Source of the DNA: Corynebacterium pollutisoli
GTDB taxonomy: Bacteria > Actinomycetota > Actinomycetes > Mycobacteriales > Mycobacteriaceae
Direction: 5' to 3'
DNA: 64,000 bases
NCBI RefSeq assembly: GCF_900177745.1
Contig: NZ_FXAR01000003.1
Coordinates: 186,001 to 250,000, forward strand
Shown here: piece by piece, positions 56,617 through 64,000 of the stretch
Layout: each line of letters starts with the position of its first letter
How positions within the stretch are numbered: the stretch's first letter is position 1
Notes under the pieces: model-generated
What the model saw: only the letters and a program-made list of their open reading frames with translations
What the model was told of the DNA's origin: nothing
Databases searched by the model: none
Program-made: the position numbers and the translations under genes

Positions 56617-57001
56617 CCGCATCGAACTCACCGGCCTGGAGTGCTTCGGCCACCACGGCGTCTTCGACCACGAGAAGCGGGACGGCCAGCCCTTCATCGT
56701 CGACATCACGTGCTGGCTGGAGTTCAGCCCCGCGGCCGCCGACGACGACCTCAGCCTCACCGTCAACTACGCGGAGCTCGCCCAGCTGGCCGTCGAGGTC
56801 GTGGAGGGGGAGCCGCGGGACCTCATCGAGACGGTCGCCGTGGAGATAGCGGAGCGCGCCATGGCGGGTTTCGACATCCTCCACGCCGTCGAGGTGACGA
56901 TCCACAAGCCGGAGGCCCCCATCCCGCACGCGTTCCAGGACGTGGCGGTGGTGGCGCGGCGCTCACGGAAGCGTCGAGAAGCCCGGTACAGGTTCGCCTG
57001 A
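56609..57001 (+). CDS. folB: Dihydroneopterin aldolase
   Basis: A protein of 130 residues. GTG start at 56609 (VADRIELTGLECFGHHGVFDHEK) and the conserved VNYAELAQLAVEVVEGEPRDLIETVA and VTIHKPEAPI. It makes hydroxymethyl-dihydropterin from dihydroneopterin. It is coupled to folP (8-base overlap) and folK (1-base overlap). Confidence 0.95.
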   Translation: MADRIELTGLECFGHHGVFDHEKRDGQPFIVDITCWLEFSPAAADDDLSLTVNYAELAQLAVEVVEGEPRDLIETVAVEIAERAMAGFDILHAVEVTIHKPEAPIPHAFQDVAVVARRSRKRREARYRFA

Positions 57002-57486
57002 TGCGCGCCGTGCTGTCGATCGGGTCGAACATGGACGACCGGTGGGCGCTGCTGCGCGGGGTCCGCGACGAGTTCGCCGCCGAAATCGTCGCCGCCAGCC
57101 CCGTGTACTCCACCCCGCCGTGGGGCGTCACCGACCAGGACGAGTTCCTCAACGCGGTGCTCATCGTCGACGTCGACCAGACCCCGCTGGAGCTGCTGCG
57201 CCGCGGGCAGCGCCTCGAGGAGGCGGCCGAGCGGGTGCGCGTGCGCCGCTGGGGGCCGCGCACCCTCGACGTCGACGTGGTCACCGTGTCCGACCCCGAG
57301 GAGATCACCTCCGACGACCCGGTGCTCACCCTCCCGCACCCGCACGCCCACGAGCGCGCCTTCGTGCTCGTCCCGTGGCTGGCGGCGGACCCGGAGGCGA
57401 CGCTGGGCGGACGGGGCGTCGGGAAGCTCCTGGCGACGCTCGACCCGGACGAGGTCGCCGGCATCGTGGAAGTGGGGGAGCTGTAG
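57001..57486 (+). CDS. folK: Hydroxymethyl-dihydropterin pyrophosphokinase
   Basis: A protein of 161 residues. SIGSNMDDRWALLR at the start and RVRRWGPRTLDVDVV in the middle are the HPPK signature parts, followed by LPHPHAHERAFVLVPW. It activates the pterin with ATP before FolP acts. The start overlaps the folB stop (TGATG). Confidence 0.95.
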   Translation: MRAVLSIGSNMDDRWALLRGVRDEFAAEIVAASPVYSTPPWGVTDQDEFLNAVLIVDVDQTPLELLRRGQRLEEAAERVRVRRWGPRTLDVDVVTVSDPEEITSDDPVLTLPHPHAHERAFVLVPWLAADPEATLGGRGVGKLLATLDPDEVAGIVEVGEL

Positions 57487-57953
57487 TGCAGAAGACGTCG
57501 ATCGCCGGGCTCATCGCCGCCGGCGGATTCACCGCCGCAGTCGCAGCCATCCTCACGTGGCGGTTCTACGGGTCGATGACGACGATCCCGGTCACCGTGT
57601 CCGTCACCCTGTGGGTGCTGGCGTTCGTGTGCGTCGTCCTCGCGTGGCGGGTGCGCGACCGCAAGGAGGACGGCGGCATCGGCCAGGACCGCTCGCAGCT
57701 CAGCCCGGTGACGGCGGCGCAGTTCCTCGTCGTCGGCAAGGCGGCGGCGTGGACGGGGGCCATCATCGGCGGCGCGTACGTCGGCATGGCCACCTATATT
57801 CTCCCGCGAGCCGACGACCTCATCGCCGCCTCCGATGACCTCCCCGGAGTGCTCGCCTCGGCGCTCGGCGGCATCGCCGCGTCGGTCGCCGGCGTGTACC
57901 TCGAGCGACACTGCGAGACGCCGCCACCCGCCGACGGGGAACTGGCGGGTTAG
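57486..57953 (+). CDS. DUF3180 membrane protein
   Basis: A protein of 155 residues with four membrane helices (about 7-25, 34-52, 78-100 and 115-135), starting MQKTSIAGLIAAGG from a GTG overlapping the folK stop by one base. This position after folK and the pattern of helices match the DUF3180 family of actinobacteria. The segment VTAAQFLVVGKAAAWTGAIIGGAYVG is characteristic. Function is unknown. Confidence 0.85.
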   Translation: MQKTSIAGLIAAGGFTAAVAAILTWRFYGSMTTIPVTVSVTLWVLAFVCVVLAWRVRDRKEDGGIGQDRSQLSPVTAAQFLVVGKAAAWTGAIIGGAYVGMATYILPRADDLIAASDDLPGVLASALGGIAASVAGVYLERHCETPPPADGELAG

Positions 57954-57956
57954 AGT
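57951..57956 (+). promoter_or_regulatory. -10 box of a leaderless promoter (coiled-coil membrane protein)
   Basis: TAGAGT, 7 nt before the ATG at 57964; it spans the stop codon of the DUF3180 gene. Confidence 0.55.
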
Positions 57957-57963
57957 GGGACAC

Positions 57964-58794
57964 ATGACTGAGGAGCAAGGTGGTGTGGACCGCGGCCAGG
58001 TGATGCTGGTCGTGTTGATCGCTCTCGCGTTCATCGCGAGCATCGTCATGCTGTTCACGGACAGCGACGGGGCGCTGAAGATCGCGCTGCTCGCTGCGCT
58101 GTGGGCGGCCATCATCGGGTTCTTCCTCGTCTTCCGCTACCGCCGTGACGCCGAGGCCGCCCGCCGCGAACTCGCCCACAGCACCGAGCTGCACGACGCA
58201 GAGGTCGCCCGCGCCGAAGCCGAGCGCGAGGCCCGCATGGAGGCCCGGGAGCTGCGCGAGGCGCAGCGCTCCCGGGACACCGCCGTCCTCGAGGACATCC
58301 AGCGGGAGCTGGCGGGTATCCGCGCCCAGCTGGAGAATCTCGCCGGCCGCGAGTTCGAGTACGAGCCCGCCGCCCTGCGCGCCGAGGCCCGCCGCATCCG
58401 TGAGCTGGAGAGCGTCACCCTCGACGAGGAGGTGGACGAGCCCGCCGAGTCGGAGGTCCCCGAGCCGGACACCACCCGCTACTTCGGCGCCCCCTCCCCG
58501 GACGCCGTCGCCGGCCGCCTGGGGCAGCAGCCCTCCCGCCCGCAGGCCAACCCGCTGGCGGACCTCATCAAGGAGAAGCAGGTCGCCGAGACCCGCACGT
58601 TCGACACCGGGTCCTTCCAGGCCGTGTCCTGGGAGCAGGGCGGGGACCGTCATGTGGCGGAGGAGCCCGCGGTCGTCGAGAAGCATGAGGCGCCGGAGGC
58701 CGAGCACCGAGGCCGTCGCCGCCGCGACGAGAACACCGGCGGCCTCACCGTCGCCGAACTGCTCGCCCGCGCCCGCGAGAACAAGGACTCCTAG
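57964..58794 (+). CDS. Membrane protein with cytoplasmic coiled coil
   Basis: A protein of 276 residues. Two helices at the N-terminus (about 13-33 and 38-58) precede a long charged coiled coil (about 60-130, rich in E, A and R: RRDAEAARRELAHSTELHDAE). The rest is mostly disordered with acidic patches and an RGRRRRDE stretch near the end. It is a conserved neighbour of folK in corynebacteria, but function is unknown; it looks like a structural or divisome-type membrane protein only by architecture. Confidence 0.75.
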   Translation: MTEEQGGVDRGQVMLVVLIALAFIASIVMLFTDSDGALKIALLAALWAAIIGFFLVFRYRRDAEAARRELAHSTELHDAEVARAEAEREARMEARELREAQRSRDTAVLEDIQRELAGIRAQLENLAGREFEYEPAALRAEARRIRELESVTLDEEVDEPAESEVPEPDTTRYFGAPSPDAVAGRLGQQPSRPQANPLADLIKEKQVAETRTFDTGSFQAVSWEQGGDRHVAEEPAVVEKHEAPEAEHRGRRRRDENTGGLTVAELLARARENKDS

Positions 58795-59498
58795 TGCGGG
58801 CCCCGCGGATGCGGGTGGGCGTGTACGGCGACTCGCGGACGTCCTCCCTGCCTGACCTGCTGTCGAAGGTCGGCCATGACGTGTCCTATATGGACTACGA
58901 CCCGGCCCCGCCCGCCTTCGAGGAGCTCGACCTCGTGGTCCTCGAGGTCCGCGACACCCTGCTGGAGTCCGCGATCGAGCGACTCGCGGAGCGCGCCCGA
59001 CGCGGGCAGATCTTCATCCACACCTCCCTGCAGCACGGGGTGCTCGTCATGGACCCGCTGGAGGTCACCGGCGCGGTCGTCATCGCGATGGGGGAGCTCA
59101 GCCCCACCCGCTGGGCCGTGACCACCGTCGACGAACTCGGGGACACCATCGCGGAGCTGCTGCTCGGCGAGCTCGGGGCCAGCGGGGTGCGGTGCCTCGA
59201 CGAGGACCGCGTCCGCCTCGCCGCCGCCATCACGTACGTGGAGGCCGTCAACTCGCTCCACTGGGACGCCGTGCGCATGCTCGGTGAACTGGTCGGCGAC
59301 ACGCAGGAGGCCGACGACATCGCCGCCTCCCGCGGCAACCTGTCCCGGCTCCCCGACGCCGCGTCCCTGCGCGCCCAGTGGCAGGCCATCGACAACCCCG
59401 GCCAGGCGCGCGCGTTCCGGCAGGTGCTGCGCCGCGTCGCCGAGACCCGGCACAACCAGGACATCGAACTGTGGGCCATCCAGGAGGAGAAACTGTGA
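58794..59498 (+). CDS. Divergent Rossmann / DUF2520-like protein
   Basis: A protein of 234 residues from a GTG overlapping the previous stop. The first 110 residues have a Rossmann-like pattern (RVGVYGDSRTSSLPDLLSKVGHDVSYMD; ELDLVVLEVRDTLLESAIERLA; GQIFIHTSLQHGVLVMDPLE), but the usual GxGxxG loop is replaced by GDSRTS. The helical second part (about 140-234) is like the DUF2520 partner domain. A Rossmann/DUF2520 gene directly before panC is common in actinobacteria. With the loop changed, NAD(P) binding is doubtful. Confidence 0.7.
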   Translation: MRAPRMRVGVYGDSRTSSLPDLLSKVGHDVSYMDYDPAPPAFEELDLVVLEVRDTLLESAIERLAERARRGQIFIHTSLQHGVLVMDPLEVTGAVVIAMGELSPTRWAVTTVDELGDTIAELLLGELGASGVRCLDEDRVRLAAAITYVEAVNSLHWDAVRMLGELVGDTQEADDIAASRGNLSRLPDAASLRAQWQAIDNPGQARAFRQVLRRVAETRHNQDIELWAIQEEKL

Positions 59499-60298
59499 GC
59501 TTCGAAGCAGGTCAGGCGCGGGAATTCACCGTGGAGCAGGTCGGGGTGCTGGCGCGCGCCATGCGGAAGACGGGCCGCCCCGTCGTCCTCGTGCCGCTGG
59601 GCACCGGCCTCCACGCCGGGCACCTCGCGCTCATCCGCGCGGCGCAGCGCATCCCCCGCGCCGTGGTCATCGCCGCCTACGCCGGCTCCGACCGCACCCT
59701 GCTTGTCGACGCCCACGTCGACGCCATCTGCACCTACACCCAGGATGAACTGTGGCCACGCGGCCTGCGCACCCTCGTCCAGCCCGTCGACCACGACCTC
59801 GAGTCCGTCGAATCGCTCGCCATGCAGCTCACCCTCGAGCTGACGCTCATCAACGTGGTCGGGCCGACGGATGTCGTCGTCGGTGAGAAGGACTACGAGC
59901 AGATGCGGGCCCTGCAGTCCGCCATCACCGACCTGCACCTGCCGGTGAAACTGCACGGGGTGCCCACGGTGCGCATGCCCGACGGTCTGGCCCTGTCCCT
60001 GCGTAACACCCGCGTGGAGGAGTCCGCCCGCGACCAGGCCCTCGCCCTGGCCGCCGCACTCACCGCCGGGGCGCACGCCGCCGAACACGGTGCCGACGCC
60101 GTGCTCTCCGTCGCCCGAACCGTCCTGGAGGAGGCGGGTGTCGACGTCGACTACCTCGAGATCCGCGGCCTCGACCTCGGCGACGCCCCCGCGCAGGGGG
60201 ACGCGCGCCTGTTCGTCTCCGCCGTGGTCGGCGGGGTGCGGCTCACCGACAACGTGGGCCTGCCGCTGGGCATCGGCTTCCGCAACATCGAGGGCTGA
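59495..60298 (+). CDS. panC: Pantothenate synthetase (divergent)
   Basis: A protein of 267 residues. The HxGH motif is GTGLHAGHLALIRAAQ; later segments are VVVGEKDYEQMRALQSAITDLHLPV (normally FGEKDYQQ-like) and RMPDGLALSLRNTRV (normally REPDGLAMSSRN-like). It joins pantoate and beta-alanine with ATP. The conserved Phe-Gly and first Ser differ from the norm, as does the loop before HxGH, so it is a divergent member. GTG start overlaps the previous gene by 4 bases; the stop overlaps the next ATG. Confidence 0.85.
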   Translation: MSFEAGQAREFTVEQVGVLARAMRKTGRPVVLVPLGTGLHAGHLALIRAAQRIPRAVVIAAYAGSDRTLLVDAHVDAICTYTQDELWPRGLRTLVQPVDHDLESVESLAMQLTLELTLINVVGPTDVVVGEKDYEQMRALQSAITDLHLPVKLHGVPTVRMPDGLALSLRNTRVEESARDQALALAAALTAGAHAAEHGADAVLSVARTVLEEAGVDVDYLEIRGLDLGDAPAQGDARLFVSAVVGGVRLTDNVGLPLGIGFRNIEG

Positions 60299-60557
60299 TG
60301 ATGATCGGGCTGACCGGGTTGACCGGGCTGGCCTTGGCTGTCACGGTCGTCGCGATGTGGGGCGACTGGCGGTGGCTCTTCGCCGTGGGGTGCGTGGGGC
60401 TGCTCGCCCTCGTGGTGGCGTGGCCTCCGTGCTGTGGGCCCGGACGGTGCCGGACAGCACCGTCTTCCACCCCGTCATCGCCTCCCACGTGCTGGCCCTG
60501 CTGTACACGGGTCTCGCCGTCTCGGTGGCGGCGTGGCGGTGGGCGGGGCGTCGATAA
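60298..60557 (+). pseudogene. Small membrane protein gene with frameshift
   Basis: Reading from ATG 60298 (overlapping the panC stop) gives MMIGLTGLTGLALAVTVVAM, then LFAVGCVGLLALVV, two membrane helices. At about 60415-60425 the sensible sequence moves to the -1 frame, which continues SVLWARTVPDSTVFHPVIAS, then a third helix VLALLYTGLAVSVAAWRW, and stops at 60557. In the first frame the reading becomes Cys/Pro/Arg-rich. One missing base (or two extra) explains it; no slippery heptamer is visible, so programmed frameshifting is unlikely. An assembly error is possible. Confidence 0.65.
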
Positions 60558-60625
60558 GCGGCAAGAAAGGCCGCGAAGCCCCTGATCCGTTGCTGGACAA
60601 GGTGCTTCGCGGCCTTCTTTGCCGC
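60558..60625. terminator. Bidirectional terminator, 22-bp arms
   Basis: GCGGCAAGAAAGGCCGCGAAGC (60558-60579) pairs with GCTTCGCGGCCTTCTTTGCCGC (60604-60625) with two mismatches; T-rich inner stretches lie on both strands. It separates the convergent panC and arsA-like operons. Confidence 0.85.
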
Positions 60626-60679
60626 CCCGGGCTTCCTGCTGTGGAACCACCAGCCCGGCGGGACCGGTGTGACTGCCGG

Positions 60680-61639
60680 CTAGAGAAGCCCGGCGAAGGC
60701 CTCCACCTCGTCGAGCCCGCTGACATCGCGGGGGAGGAGGGGGAGCTGGATGACGGGGACGTCGATACGCAGCTTCTGCAGGGCCGCATCCTCGAGGGAG
60801 CGGCGCTCCGCGAGGAACTCCCCCTGGTCCGCGGGGGAGCGGCGGTTGACCACCAGGCCGCCGACGCGCACGCCGGCTGCCTGCAGTTCCGCGTGGAACT
60901 CCCCGGTCTCGAGCACCGGGAGACGTTCCGCGGTGAGGACGATGAAGAAGACGCACTGGGCGGGGTCGCGCAGGACGTCGCGCAGTTGGGTGAACCGCTG
61001 GCGGCGCTTGAGCAGGATGGAACGCAGCTGCTGGTTACGCCGGTCGACGGGATCCTCCGCGGCGGCGACACGGTCGCGGCCGGTGGGGGACAGGCCGCGG
61101 ACGACGGCCGAGAGGTGCTCGGACCTGTCACGGCGGTCGAGCAGTCCGTCCGTCCAGGCGGCCATCAGCTCGGGCAGCTCCATGAGGCGGGAGGTGTGGC
61201 CGGAGGGGGCGGTGTCGAAGACGACATGGTCGTAGTCCTCGGACCCCGCGACGATCTCCGCGATGCGCTCCAGCACCGCCGCCTCGTGCGTGCCCGGCGA
61301 CTGGGCGGAGAGCTCCAGGTGCTTACGGACCTCGCCGTGGAGGTGCTCCGGCATCATCTGCCGCATGGTGTGGCCGACTGCCTTGAGGTGCGCGGCGGTG
61401 GTCTCCGCCGGGTCGAGCTCGAGGACGTCGAGGTTGTCGCGGACGGTGGTGACGCGGTCGCCGATGCGCTGCTCCCACAGGTGCCCCAGGTTGTGCGCGG
61501 GGTCGGTGGACACCAGCAGCACGTGGCGGCCCGCGGCGGCCAGGGCGGTGGCGGTCGACGACGCGATCGTCGTCTTGCCGACGCCCCCCTTGCCCCCGAA
61601 GAAGACGATGCGGGTCGAACCGATGAGGTCTAGCAGCAC
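60680..61639 (-). CDS. ArsA/Get3-family ATPase
   Basis: A protein of 319 residues. The deviant Walker A is FFGGKGGVGKTTIAS near residue 17, with switch I LVSTDPAHNLGHLW and switch II VVFDTAPSGHTSRLMELP. These are the ArsA/Get3 (anion pump / tail-anchor targeting) features. Bacterial members without arsenite partners are of unknown role. The GTG start overlaps the stop of the preceding small Cys-Cys gene by 10 bases, so the two are coupled. The TRAP-helix Met-rich region of Get3 is not visible. Confidence 0.85.
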   Translation of the reverse strand: MLLDLIGSTRIVFFGGKGGVGKTTIASSTATALAAAGRHVLLVSTDPAHNLGHLWEQRIGDRVTTVRDNLDVLELDPAETTAAHLKAVGHTMRQMMPEHLHGEVRKHLELSAQSPGTHEAAVLERIAEIVAGSEDYDHVVFDTAPSGHTSRLMELPELMAAWTDGLLDRRDRSEHLSAVVRGLSPTGRDRVAAAEDPVDRRNQQLRSILLKRRQRFTQLRDVLRDPAQCVFFIVLTAERLPVLETGEFHAELQAAGVRVGGLVVNRRSPADQGEFLAERRSLEDAALQKLRIDVPVIQLPLLPRDVSGLDEVEAFAGLL

Positions 61640-61893
61640 TGTATGTTCTCCAGGGGTGAATGCTCCATGCCCATGCGGCGGTGCCAGGCGTGGAAGTCCT
61701 CGTAGACGATGGGCAGGAGTTCCAGGGTGTAGTAGCTGGCCGGGTTCGGGACACCGAGGGCCTCGGAGAGGACGAGCATCATGAACAGGTCGTCCTCCTG
61801 CTGGCGTGCCTTGATGAAGGTCGCCCGGTACGGGCCCGCGTAGTACTCGGTGAGCCCGTCGCTGAAGGCCTTCAGTTTCTCCCGGAACGACAC
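61630..61893 (-). CDS. Small protein ending in Cys-Cys (cory-CC-star type)
   Basis: A protein of 87 residues starting VSFREKLKAFSDGLTEYY from a GTG 2 bases after the cstA stop; it ends NIQCC. The terminal Cys-Cys just before the stop and the position between cstA and an ArsA-like gene match the corynebacterial family known by that ending. It contains a segment FMMLVLSEALGVPNPASYYTLEL that may form a helix. The YbdD/YjiX proteins that accompany cstA in enterobacteria also end in Cys-Cys, so an analogous partner role with CstA is possible. Function is unknown. Confidence 0.8.
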   Translation of the reverse strand: MSFREKLKAFSDGLTEYYAGPYRATFIKARQQEDDLFMMLVLSEALGVPNPASYYTLELLPIVYEDFHAWHRRMGMEHSPLENIQCC

Positions 61894-61895
61894 GG

Positions 61896-63611
61896 CTACA
61901 GTTTCTTCGCAGCGACGACGGGGGCGGGGGCGTCGGTGTCGTCGTCGGACCAGACGACCGGTTCCTCGTTGCGGGCGCGGTTCATGGCGGCGAAGGCCTC
62001 GACGGTTACCCAGATGGCGCAGACGATGATGACGAGGTCGATGACCAGCAGCAGCCAGTTCTGGGTGTCCCAGAAGCCGCGGACCTGGACGATCGCGGCC
62101 CACAGGGACACGGTCATGACGAACACCAGCGGGATGAGCACCGGCCACGTCGGGCGGCGCAGGCGGGTGAGGATGACCGTGATGATCGCCAGGGACAGTG
62201 CGGCCATGAGCTGGTTCGTCGTGCCGAACAGCGGCCAGATGAGCATGCCGCCGGAGCCGTCGCCACCCGCGGAGAAGGTCAGGGCCAGGGCCACGGCGAT
62301 GACGATCGCGGTGGCGGCCAGGGCACCCAGTTTGACGCCCATGATCTCACCGATCTCCTGGACGACGAAGCGCTGCAGGCGCACGCCGGTGTCCATGGTC
62401 GTGGCGGCGAAGAGGACGGCCATGGTGGCCAGGATGGTGGCGGACAGGGAGGTCGGGATGCCGAGGCCCTCGTTGATGAGGGCACCACCACCGGCGACGA
62501 AGGCATTGACGCCGCCGTCGTTGAAGGCCTGGTAGATCTCCTCCCAGTCGGCGAGGGTGCGGAAACCGGCGGTGGTGGCGATGATGGTGCCCAGAGCCAG
62601 CAGGCCCTCACCGACGGCGCCGAAGTAGCCCACGAAGCGGGCGTCGGTCTCCTTGTCCAGCTGCTTGGAGGAGGTGCCGGAGGCGACGATGCCGTGGAAG
62701 CCGGAGATCGCACCGCAGGCGATGGTGACGAACAGCAGCGGCCAGATCGACGGGGTGCCCTCCGGGACGTTGGTGTTGATCGCCGGTGCGACGATGGTCG
62801 GGGCGGTGAGCAGGAACGACAGGTAGAGGATGCCGAGGCCGACGAAGAGCTGCAGGCCGTTGATGTAGTCACGCGGCTGGAGCAGGACCCACACCGGCAG
62901 GAGGGAGGCGATGCCGCCGTAGATGAACAGCAGGATGATCCACACGGCGTTGGGGGCCAGGCCGAAGGTGGACTCCGGCAGGGTGATCGGGAACATGTCG
63001 CCGATGATCATGAGCGCGTAGAGGACGACGACGCCGACCACGGAGACGAGCGGCAGGTTCCACTTGAAGCGGTAGATGGCCTGGCCGATGAGCAGGGCCA
63101 CGATGATCGCACCCCACGTCGGGATGACGGCGGTCGGGGTGGACACCAGCAGGTTGGAGATGACCACCGCGAACGCCGCGACGACCATGAGCAGCAGCAG
63201 GAAGATGACCACGAGGAACAGGTTGCGGCCCCGGTTGCCGATGTAGCGGCCGGACAGCGTGCCGATCGACTGGCCCTTGTGGCGCTGGGAGGCCCACAGG
63301 GCGCCGAAGTCGTGCATGCCGGCGATGAAGACGGTGCCGATGGTCACCCACAGGAAGGCCGGGAACCAGCCCCAGATGACGGCGACGGCCGGGCCGACGA
63401 TGGGGGCGGCACCCGCGACGGAGGTGAAGTGGTGGCCCCACAGGACGTACTTGTTGGTGGGAACGTAGTCGACGCCGTCGGTCATGGTGTGCGCGGGCGT
63501 CTTGTACGCATCGGAGAGCTGGTAGACCCTGTTCCCCAGGAAGCGGGAGTACAGGAGATAGCCTCCGATCATCATGCCGACGCCGATGACGGCCAGGATC
63601 AGTGAGTTCAT
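61896..63611 (-). CDS. cstA: Peptide/pyruvate transporter CstA
   Basis: A protein of 571 residues with about 15 membrane helices. N-terminal family motifs are YQLSDAYKTPAHTMTDGVDYVPTNKYVLWGHHF and AGAAPIVGPAVAVIWGW, followed by FIAGMHDFGALWASQRHKGQSIG. CstA takes up peptides in enterobacteria and pyruvate in related carriers. ATG at 63609-63611 follows GGGAAG by 7 nt. The upstream GlxR/CRP-like box suggests catabolite control. Confidence 0.93.
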   Translation of the reverse strand: MNSLILAVIGVGMMIGGYLLYSRFLGNRVYQLSDAYKTPAHTMTDGVDYVPTNKYVLWGHHFTSVAGAAPIVGPAVAVIWGWFPAFLWVTIGTVFIAGMHDFGALWASQRHKGQSIGTLSGRYIGNRGRNLFLVVIFLLLLMVVAAFAVVISNLLVSTPTAVIPTWGAIIVALLIGQAIYRFKWNLPLVSVVGVVVLYALMIIGDMFPITLPESTFGLAPNAVWIILLFIYGGIASLLPVWVLLQPRDYINGLQLFVGLGILYLSFLLTAPTIVAPAINTNVPEGTPSIWPLLFVTIACGAISGFHGIVASGTSSKQLDKETDARFVGYFGAVGEGLLALGTIIATTAGFRTLADWEEIYQAFNDGGVNAFVAGGGALINEGLGIPTSLSATILATMAVLFAATTMDTGVRLQRFVVQEIGEIMGVKLGALAATAIVIAVALALTFSAGGDGSGGMLIWPLFGTTNQLMAALSLAIITVILTRLRRPTWPVLIPLVFVMTVSLWAAIVQVRGFWDTQNWLLLVIDLVIIVCAIWVTVEAFAAMNRARNEEPVVWSDDDTDAPAPVVAAKKL

Positions 63612-63680
63612 GGAACTTCCCTTAAGGGGTCTCAGGGCGGCTTTGGGGGTGTCCCGGGGCCGCCGGTCATCATTGTTCGG

Positions 63681-63716
63681 AAAATAGATTCTCATATGGC
63701 TGTGGTGAAGGTCACT
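63681..63716 (-). promoter_or_regulatory. cstA promoter with GlxR (CRP-like) site
   Basis: On the minus strand, -35 TTCACC (63709-63704), 17 nt, -10 TATTTT (63686-63681). The box TGTGGTGAAGGTCACT (63701-63716, plus strand) matches 8 of the 10 fixed positions of the GlxR/CRP pattern TGTGA-N6-TCACA and covers the -35. Confidence 0.55.
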
Positions 63717-63807
63717 GGAAGGGTGGTCCGGTGGTCCGGGATCGGATGCCCATTCCTGCGTTTTTGCTGCATAAACGCGGTGTTGTCAGACCAAAGGGGC
63801 GGACATG

Positions 63808-63825
63808 AAAACACCCCCGGGGGTG
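63808..63825 (-). terminator. Terminator of the PhoX-like gene
   Basis: CACCCCCGGGGGTG (63812-63825) is a perfect palindrome, followed on the minus strand by TTTT. It lies about 33 bases past the stop codon at 63858. Confidence 0.75.
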
Positions 63826-63857
63826 CCGGGGGCGGGAACTTTCAGGCTGGTGCGTCG

Positions 63858-64000
63858 TTAAGCCTTCTCGACGCCGATCTCGCCGCCGTCCTGCTTCCAC
63901 ACGACCGCGGTCGCCGGGCGCGGGACAGCGGAACCGCCGTCCGGCCAGTGCGAGGACGGGGACTCGACGGTCGCCTCGTCCGTCTCGCCCGGGTGCTGGA
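63858..64000 (-). CDS. PhoX-like phosphatase, C-terminal fragment (cut by window edge)
   Basis: Only the last 47 residues are in the window: QHPGETDEATVESPSSHWPD, then SAVPRPATAVVWKQDGGEIG and VEKA at the end. The QHPGE element with a following S-x-W-P and PRPATAVVWKxDGG is the C-terminal pattern of the DUF839/PhoX family of calcium-dependent secreted alkaline phosphatases. The active site is outside the window, so activity and completeness are unknown. It lies upstream of cstA on the same strand with a terminator between. Confidence 0.7.
   Translation of the reverse strand, partial: QHPGETDEATVESPSSHWPDGGSAVPRPATAVVWKQDGGEIGVEKA

Noticed and set aside
60415..60425. Programmed -1 frameshift in the gene after panC
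   Set aside because: No X-XXY-YYZ heptamer or downstream pseudoknot is seen; a simple indel is more likely.

Overview
The window looks like a chromosomal segment of a high-GC, mycolate-containing Corynebacterium. Four things point there: a porH-porA pair of tiny cell-wall channel proteins directly after groEL2 and before ppk2; the ppa / dacB / tilS / hpt / ftsH / folE-P-B-K / Rossmann protein / panC gene order; a small protein ending in Cys-Cys beside cstA; and many start codons sitting 6-8 nt behind a TANNNT -10 box (leaderless mRNAs). No rRNA, tRNA, CRISPR array, transposase or phage gene was seen.

Layout. 1-2.8 kb: peptide deformylase (cut by the window edge), a DUF3263 protein, a LytR_C membrane protein, a YbdK-type carboxylate-amine ligase and a small alpha/beta hydrolase. 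2.8-10.4 kb (minus): a GT87-type glycosyltransferase, then a complete Mrp/Mnh Na+/H+ antiporter operon with fused A/B subunits. 10.4-13 kb (minus): a stand-alone copy of the allosteric domain of 2-isopropylmalate synthase behind a leader that looks like an attenuator, then an M20 peptidase. 13.0-29.1 kb (plus): a nine-gene, 16-kb cassette of two vWA proteins, a 1202-aa tubulin/FtsZ-like protein, large membrane and beta-rich proteins, a GAP1-type protein, a TRAFAC/double-GTPase-like GTPase and small membrane proteins. This is the best candidate for an undescribed system. 29.2-36.2 kb: CIRCE-groEL2, porH, porA, ppk2, a photolyase and an SDR/DUF2867 protein.

36.2-44.3 kb: an NRPS-like Pls/PosA protein with its MarR regulator, a rhodanese, a small membrane protein, and an FAD aromatic hydroxylase with an AraC regulator and a probable operator. 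44.4-48.5 kb (minus): ppa and a hydantoinase/5-oxoprolinase pair (hyuA-hyuB). 48.6-60.6 kb (plus): dacB, a nuclease-like DUF559 gene flanked by two 70-bp palindromic elements, tilS, hpt, ftsH, folE-folP-folB-folK, three membrane or Rossmann proteins, panC and a frameshifted small membrane gene. 60.7-64 kb (minus): an ArsA-like ATPase, the small CC-ended protein, cstA and the 3' end of a PhoX-like phosphatase.

In the cassette nearly every start codon overlaps or abuts the previous stop, so it is probably made as one unit: extracellular vWA sensing, a GTP-dependent tubulin-like polymer, coiled-coil membrane anchors, and a GTPase with its GAP1 partner. No enzymatic effector domain was recognised in it, so its output is unknown.
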